A stretch of 64,000 nucleotides of DNA from Paragonimus westermani. Lineage: Eukaryota; Platyhelminthes; Trematoda; Plagiorchiida; Troglotrematidae. Below are positions 59,401-64,000 of this stretch, one piece after another (positions within the stretch are counted from its first letter, which is position 1; each line of letters starts with the position of its first letter). The stretch is taken from the NCBI GenBank assembly GCA_008508345.1, contig QNGE01000124.1, positions 142,108 through 206,107 on the forward strand, written 5' to 3'. Below the pieces are notes generated by a model, which had not been told where the DNA came from, ran no database searches, and worked only from the letters and a program-made list of their open reading frames with translations. Both the position numbers and the translations under genes were made by a program.

Positions 59401-62116
59401 CCGAACATCCAGGACGTGTCTTACACACTGCACGTGAAAGCAACAGATATCGCGCATTCCACTGGCACAAGGCCCCGCCTTCACTGCCGTACAACATGCT
59501 ACTGAACAGTAGACCAGCCGCTTGGTTTTCATCTTCAGGCTGAGGTTATTCCAGGTACGTCTTTCAAGACGTCCGAAAGTAGCGTTAGCCTTTCGCCACA
59601 CGAGCTCGCAACTCGCAGTCCACCGAAAGGTCTGTTGACAGATCGCCATCCATATAACAAAGTTATGTGCAGCAACGAACATCTCCGGTGATGCATATTC
59701 CAAGTGAAGGCACAACACCGCCGCCCAGTGAAGGCTGAAATAAGCAGAATGTCTTGTTTAGGTTAATATCCGAACGACATTTAAGTGTCGTGGTTGCGAA
59801 TGTCGTCGATAGTCAGTGAAACTTCTCTTTGTCGTGCACAAATGGTGCACTATCAATCGCTGAAGTACGCAGCCGGCATGGGACGTTGAAATGTCGAATA
59901 TTCTGCAAGCAGCCATCTGTGCTGTATTCACTCTCACCACCCTCACCCGAGTTCTGAAGAGCAACTGTTAGCACTGCTGTAGACTATTAATTGGATAGAA
60001 GGTTAGAGCTAGAACACAACTCTGCTTTACGCCAGTGGCAGAGTCATCAGAGGTCTATGCAAACGCTCGTACATTCTCCTTTATCCCCACATGCGGTAGT
60101 CTAATTAAATTGATGAATTTACCTGGACACCCAAACTTACCAAGCACCGTCCACAGTGCCTCACGACCCACGGGATCAAAAGCTTTTGGTGAAATCCACA
60201 AACAGGGCAAACAGCGGCTGGTTGAGTTCACGACACTTCTCCTGGACTTGTCGAGCAGCGAACACCATGTCAATCGTATTGTGACTCACCCGAAATCCAC
60301 ACTGCTCCTAAGGAATAGTGGCCTCCAGAAATTTCACATTGAATTGGTTCAGTAGAATTCTTGCTAACATCTGTTTAGCGCAGCTCAGCAGACGGATGTC
60401 CCGATAGCTGCCGATGCATTTCTTGCTACCTTTACATTTAAACAATTATGATTAATGCACCGTTGGACTCTTTAGGGACTGTTTCCAAGTGGGGTGAACC
60501 AACTGGAGCAAAGCACGTGGAAAAACTGGGCTGCTGCGTTTCAGAATTCCTCCCGGCAATCCACCTTCACCTGCAGTCCTACCCTTTTCCAGCTACACAG
60601 TACACAGTAACAAACACATCACCACACTGCTAGGCTCTCATTAAAGTAGTTTCCCTGACTATCAACATTCCGCATCACTATATTTCGGTTTTAAGTATGA
60701 TTCGAAGGAGCCTCATTTAACTATATGCATCCGACGAGAGTTACCGAAGACGGTGGTCTGAGACCTTAGGTTTTAGCAGTAACATTTAAAACAGCACAAT
60801 CGAACTTACGTTAGAGTTGTTAAGTTTGAGCGCACACTGACGAGCTTCATTGCGGTCCACAAAGAGGGCAAAGGCAACTCCCTTGCTTCGCCGACTTTCC
60901 CTATCTTTGACAACTGTTATTCTGTATTGGAAAAAGAAACAAACCAATTAAGACCTTAGGCGGAAGATCAAACCCACAAGTCTTAGTGTCCATCAAGGAA
61001 ACCGGTAAGGCTAGATACACACAAACCTTAACGATGACAGCTTCAAATGTGCGGTAAAACAAGGTGCACGGTCGAGCTTGAGAAAAATTCTCTTATCCAC
61101 TCCGCGCATCGGTCGACAACGAACAATCGGTTTCTATGATGAACAAACAATGGTACTAAGAGGTGTGATTACTGGTATGTCTACGGACACGATTAAACAA
61201 AACTTTAAATGGCTGGTACTCAAGCCTAGTGGCCAATTAGTACTGGTCTGTATAGCGTAGACGATGGTGAAACCAAATAAGAGACGTCATAAAAACAACA
61301 CACGATAGAACAAACACAAAACAACGGGTCGGGGAATGTCGCCAAGTTACAAAGTAAGAGGCATACAAAGAATGGCAGAAAACAGGAAGTTAATGTTGAA
61401 GTGTGGAAAACATTACAGTGGAAATATCCGATAACCGACGAGAAACGAAAACCTGAGCGTTTAAGGTCTTAATCATAATTTGATAGGAAATCAAAGATAC
61501 TGAGTTACCCACCTGACAGACAATGCTTGCTACCATCCGGCTTTGAAGCCAGTTGGCAATCCGAAATGAAAGTCAACAGAGCTAATGCTTAGAGTTAGTT
61601 CGTGTGGACAAAACCGAGGGAAAGATCGATCATGGATGGGAGCCATGCTATTGAATGTTTTGGTTGTTTGACAGTGCCCAAGCGATCGCACAGTGGTGGT
61701 CGTAAAACGTCACGTAATAACTCCCAAAAATCCTTCGTATACTCATGAACATAAACAGCGAACAGATGAACAACACAAGACGAATGAAACTTAATTCCGT
61801 ACACTAAGGGACACATCCCACATATAGTACAGCTAACAATAACGTACGCCTCAACTGCCAAACACGAAACTACATGGAGTAGAGGGACTATCGACTTCAG
61901 TACTTAGCATGCACGGCTAAAATTCGTGCTGTACGGAAAAAACAGACGGACATCTAGGGACAAATCTAAGTGGAACAACTGAATGGACAGCGATGTATGT
62001 TACCTCACAACTTTTCCATAGGGCAGCAAAATCTGATGTATATCGTTGTTCGTTAAGGAAAAAGGCAAATTGCTCATGTATACAGTGCTCTTGCTAGGAG
62101 CAAGATTTCCGCTCAT
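50191..62116 (-). CDS. ZCRB1: ZCRB1 (U11/U12 snRNP 31K protein), five coding exons
   Basis: Joining 62116-62004, 60921-60810, 52727-52620, 51377-51286 and 50467-50191 gives a 233-residue protein (human ZCRB1: 217). All four introns have GT/AG ends (GTAACA, GTAAGT, GTGAGT, GTAGGT) and phases agree throughout. Domains: RRM about residues 10-88 with RNP2 VYMSNL and RNP1 KGVAFALF; the ZCRB1 signature [18 protein letters not shown]; a CCHC knuckle C107-X2-C110-X4-H115-X4-C120; NMLGEREPP followed by a lysine run; and an acidic tail ending [11 protein letters not shown], as in animal ZCRB1. The protein belongs to the U11/U12 di-snRNP of the minor spliceosome and acts in the nucleus. Introns are 1082, 8082, 1242 and 818 bp; the second holds several retroelement relics. 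No break is seen. The acceptor of the last exon has one alternative (see that exon). Confidence 0.96.
50651..50660. repeat. Poly-C run
   Basis: A homopolymer of about ten C in the fourth ZCRB1 intron. The exact length is prone to sequencing error. Confidence 0.6.
51286..51377 (-). CDS. ZCRB1: ZCRB1 coding exon 4
   Basis: Acceptor TTTTTTCAAAG and donor GA|GTAGGT. It begins [20 protein letters not shown], completing the CCHC knuckle, then [10 protein letters not shown]. 92 bp. Without splicing, an in-frame TAG would end the protein right here. Confidence 0.93.
52620..52727 (-). CDS. ZCRB1: ZCRB1 coding exon 3
   Basis: Acceptor ACATTCCTACAG and donor GGG|GTGAGT. It encodes [20 protein letters not shown] to RCYECG, the end of the RRM and the first two cysteines of the knuckle. 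108 bp, residues 76-111, phase 0 at both ends. Confidence 0.95.
53372..53602 (+). mobile_element. Decayed copy of the hammerhead repeat in ZCRB1 intron 2
   Basis: The order of the young units is recognisable: CGGTCGTATCTGATGTGAGG (leader), a broken A box (GGCGACAGCCAACAC), a B-box region GGAGTTCTAATTCTC, a degenerate ribozyme region (GATGAATTCTGACAACAGCGGAAC) and the tail TCTTCGAAAGTGACTGACTGG...CGACTTGAAAA. Neither the promoter nor the ribozyme core is intact. It is opposite in strand to ZCRB1. Confidence 0.7.
56318..56480 (+). mobile_element. Decayed copy of the hammerhead repeat in ZCRB1 intron 2
   Basis: GGCGCAGTGGTAAACATGGTC at 56328 on keeps most of the A box. A degenerate B box (CAGCTTCAAATTCTGATC) and GGTAAAGATGTGC follow. 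The ribozyme segment is not recognisable. An old copy. Confidence 0.55.
57720..58960 (-). pseudogene. RTE-type retrotransposon relic in ZCRB1 intron 2
   Basis: The minus-strand translation shows [71 protein letters not shown] and AVVFVDY (motif A region), then a stop at 58541. Later, in broken frames, come [11 protein letters not shown] and [19 protein letters not shown] (motif C near 58225). This is the RT order of RTE elements, with many stops and frameshifts. The part beyond 58000 is only faintly recognisable. Same strand as ZCRB1. Confidence 0.82.
58961..59264. other. Unassigned stretch between two retroelement relics
   Basis: No recognisable protein or repeat; ORFs on both strands are short. 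Confidence 0.4.
59266..60615 (-). pseudogene. Family-2 non-LTR retrotransposon relic (copy C) in ZCRB1 intron 2
   Basis: In minus-strand order: [15 protein letters not shown] and [13 protein letters not shown] (about 60610-60470), [48 protein letters not shown], then [20 protein letters not shown] (motif A region, 60273 down), and from 59718 the C-terminal part [39 protein letters not shown]. It is collinear with copy A (30.8-33.2 kb) but far more diverged, with stops and frameshifts. It ends about 200 bp upstream of ZCRB1 exon 2 and lies in the same orientation. Confidence 0.85.
60810..60921 (-). CDS. ZCRB1: ZCRB1 coding exon 2
   Basis: Acceptor TTTTTCCAATACAG and donor GTAAGT. It encodes [38 protein letters not shown], with RNP1. 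112 bp, residues 38-75. Confidence 0.95.
62004..62116 (-). CDS. ZCRB1: ZCRB1 coding exon 1
   Basis: ATG at 62116-62114. It encodes [20 protein letters not shown]... to GKVV plus two bases of the next codon, and includes RNP2. The start matches the animal [19 protein letters not shown] start exactly. Donor AG|GTAACA. 113 bp. Confidence 0.96.
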
Positions 62117-62188
62117 TCCCAGTCAGTTACACGGAAACCGGGAACTTCCATAAGGAGTAGAATGACGGATGGGAGGAACGTGGAGTGC
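62117..62188 (-). promoter_or_regulatory. Possible 5' UTR of ZCRB1 with a splice acceptor at its start
   Basis: On the minus strand CTTTTTGTTTCATTCATTCCAG ends at 62189, 72 nt before the ATG. It is a good acceptor and could mark a 5' UTR intron or a spliced-leader addition site, as flukes use trans-splicing. Confidence 0.4.
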
Positions 62189-62599
62189 CTGGAATGAATG
62201 AAACAAAAAGTACAAATAAGGTTGGTAAGTCAAATGTTTTATGGTAGACCTGTGAAACAGCTAACAAGGATAAGTAGTGTAAGGAACCGTCATTCTTCAT
62301 CGTTCCGTCATCATACCTGGCATTGGCTCACCTGGTTCAAGCGGTATCATTCTTATAAAGCTGAACACCGGTGAACGTCTTTATCGTCCCACCAGTAATT
62401 AATGGTCACCGCAAGAGGTTGTCCGTATCCCCCGAAAAATGCCACATCTACAGTCCGTCTTCAAAGAATTCATCATTTACAGCTTTGAGAAGTACCGTGG
62501 ATACAATGACTGACTATTGTTGGCTGTGACAACTGTCCACAGGGCTTCAGAGTAACAAATAAGAATGTAAGCAGAAGGAAAAACGGAGCTTCATGAAAA
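62189..62599. other. Upstream of ZCRB1; promoter not identified
   Basis: The ZCRB1 promoter should be near or beyond here, but no core promoter element stands out. Confidence 0.4.
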
Positions 62600-63810
62600 A
62601 TAAGAGTCAACAGATTTTCAGATACATGTTCGTCACTGGCAACGACACGCCATGTCCAAAAGTATTTCCAATCAGCGATGCAAACGGTCGCGAGTTCCTA
62701 AACCAGACTGACGGCACCTACCAACCTTGCTCAGTGGGGCGCTCAAGAGATCATCAGACGTGGTCACTGGGCTGGTCACCTTGTGGCTCCCTCCAACCAT
62801 CAACAGCCACAATGAGCAACGCGGGGTGCAGTAGACGCTACGTCGGCAGACTGAGTACGTGACCTGACCAGGAAGGGTTGTGCATCCTTGTTTTTTCGGT
62901 TATCGTTTGTGAACTTGCACGTCTCCCAAACACTCGCCGACGACTTGTCACGCCGCACACAAAGTCACCCTACTTGACGTCAACTAAGTGGTGGTGACAA
63001 CGGTGCTCGAATAATGAGGGTTCGTGTGCCTCTTTCTAACAGATTGGCCAGACCGCTGATTCCAAAAACAAAACTGAGTGCACAAGTGCACTGCAAAATC
63101 TGTCTTCAATCGGTGAATGGACGTTTTGCGACGCGACAAGTGACGAGCATTGGCGGATGTAATACGTGGTTTTGCTATCCTCGTACAAAATTCAGCGAAA
63201 CTACAGACTGACGAGATGACACCACCCAGTTGGGTGAAACGACATATAGTCTCCATCCGCCCACTTTCAATAACAAACGTGGGGTCAGTACCAAATCGGT
63301 CTTTTAACACTACATTTTGAAGGTACCAATAATTTAACAGGTTCAGCATGATCCACATGCTCCATACAAAAATCCAACTGAAACAATGTCGTCAGCACAC
63401 ACGATATCAATCAGTTTACTATCCCGCAGAAGCTCCACGTCGAGACCTTTAAAATCTCCGAGTATTCCTTCCAGAATATCATCCACTGCATAGTTACATG
63501 AGAAGGGGACAGCCGCACGTTCCTGCTAGACGCCAATTGACGTAGAGAAGACTAGGCATTGCTGTCTACAAATGCGCACTCTCTACCCACAGCAGGCATA
63601 TAACGACTTCAACCAACTAACATAATTCAGCAGGATTCCTCTGCGATGGAAACAGCCACAGGGAGTGTCTGACAGCCGAACCACGGGCAGCCTTTATGTC
63701 TAAAAATATCACGACTTCCGGTTGAGAAGAAAACGCTGGCATTCCATTGTCTGTCATGGGGTGAAGACTTGATCGATACTCCTGCTGGAAACCTGCTTGT
63801 TCGTGTTTTA
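62600..63810 (-). pseudogene. Old RTE-type retrotransposon relic
   Basis: In minus-strand order: KHEQAGFQQEYRSS (63800), PEVVIFLDIKAARGSAVRHS (motif A), a degenerate motif B (CPLSPFSCNYAVDDILEGI-like), FKGLDVELLRDSKLIDI-VCADDIV (motif C near 63395), YLQNVVLKDRFGTDPTFVIE, FTQLGGVISSVCSFAEFCTR, ITSANARHLSRRKTS, and after frame breaks SKVGRCRQSGLGTRDRLHR...RTCI (about 62740-62620). The order is the complete RTE RT from the palm to the C-terminus, with many frame breaks. It starts abruptly at 63810 where a younger RTE tail begins. Confidence 0.82.
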
Positions 63811-64000
63811 TCATCATCATCATCATCAAAACAGCCATGAGCCTGACCAAAAGGTACTGTGACTCGGACCGCCGCTCACCTCAACAGTGACGTGGAATAT
63901 CCTAAAAGGAAAGAGTACTACGAAGGACAAAAAAGATTGAAGAAGACTAAATGGAAGAACTAGAAATGGTATGGATACAGGTACGCCATTGACTGCGACA
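63811..64000 (-). mobile_element. 3' end of a young RTE element, continuing beyond the window
   Basis: (TCA)6 at 63811-63828 is the (TGA)n tail on the minus strand, preceded by a 3' UTR and the end of the ORF. It is almost identical to 34424-34640. The body lies beyond the right edge. Confidence 0.85.

Noticed and set aside
1..64000. CRISPR arrays, bacterial operons, rRNA genes or viral genomes
   Set aside because: No regularly spaced direct repeats, no ribosomal RNA segments, no ribosome-binding-site gene strings and no viral structural proteins are visible.

Overview
The window reads as eukaryotic nuclear DNA of a flatworm, most likely a digenean fluke other than Schistosoma. It has no operons, genes are sparse, and introns carry GT/AG borders. 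The transposon mix fits flukes: a Penelope-like element (PLE) with a hammerhead ribozyme, RTE-type and other non-LTR retrotransposon relics, and a tRNA-promoter repeat that carries a hammerhead ribozyme, an architecture known from the Schistosoma Sm-alpha SINE-like family. Base composition, judged by eye at about 40-45% GC, is richer than Schistosoma. The assignment is inference.

Host genes. One gene is recognised with confidence: ZCRB1 (U11/U12-31K, a minor-spliceosome protein), in five coding exons on the minus strand between 62116 and 50191. It encodes 233 residues with an RRM, a CCHC knuckle and an acidic tail. Its 8.1-kb second intron is filled with decayed retroelements. A possible two-exon secreted peptide lies at 29730-29874. 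Other ORFs up to about 135 codons are no longer than chance predicts here.

Mobile DNA, left to right. A short non-LTR relic lies at 8.8 kb. At 14.2-15.1, 17.0-17.6 and 48.3-48.9 kb there are copies of a repeat of about 360-400 bp with Pol III A and B boxes followed by a hammerhead ribozyme. Each locus holds an inverted partial unit joined to the 5' side of a sense unit, and each is flanked by an exact 11-13 bp target duplication. A GC-rich repeat lies at 22.8-23.3 kb. A PLE endonuclease relic lies at 27.9-28.5 kb. A non-LTR family ('family 2') with a C-terminal C2H2 finger forms a nearly perfect 1.35-kb inverted duplication (30.8-32.2 against 37.3-38.7 kb). RTE 3' ends with (TGA)n tails lie at 34.4-35.3 and 63.8-64.0 kb. 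A nearly complete PLE ORF (RT plus GIY-YIG endonuclease) spans 39.3-41.7 kb, with its own hammerhead motif 83 bp past the stop. A PLE relic split by the ribozyme repeat lies at 48.1-49.2 kb. Further RTE and family-2 relics lie at 57.7-60.6 and 62.6-63.8 kb.

Main point of interest: two kinds of element in one window carry hammerhead motifs, the PLE and a Pol III-type repeat. The repeat inserts with partial inverted or tandem units and short target duplications, which resembles PLE insertions. One copy sits exactly inside a PLE reverse transcriptase gene and another probably does. This suggests, without proving it, a non-autonomous ribozyme-bearing element mobilised by the PLE. Two runs of N (14398-14507 and 34689-35041) are assembly gaps.
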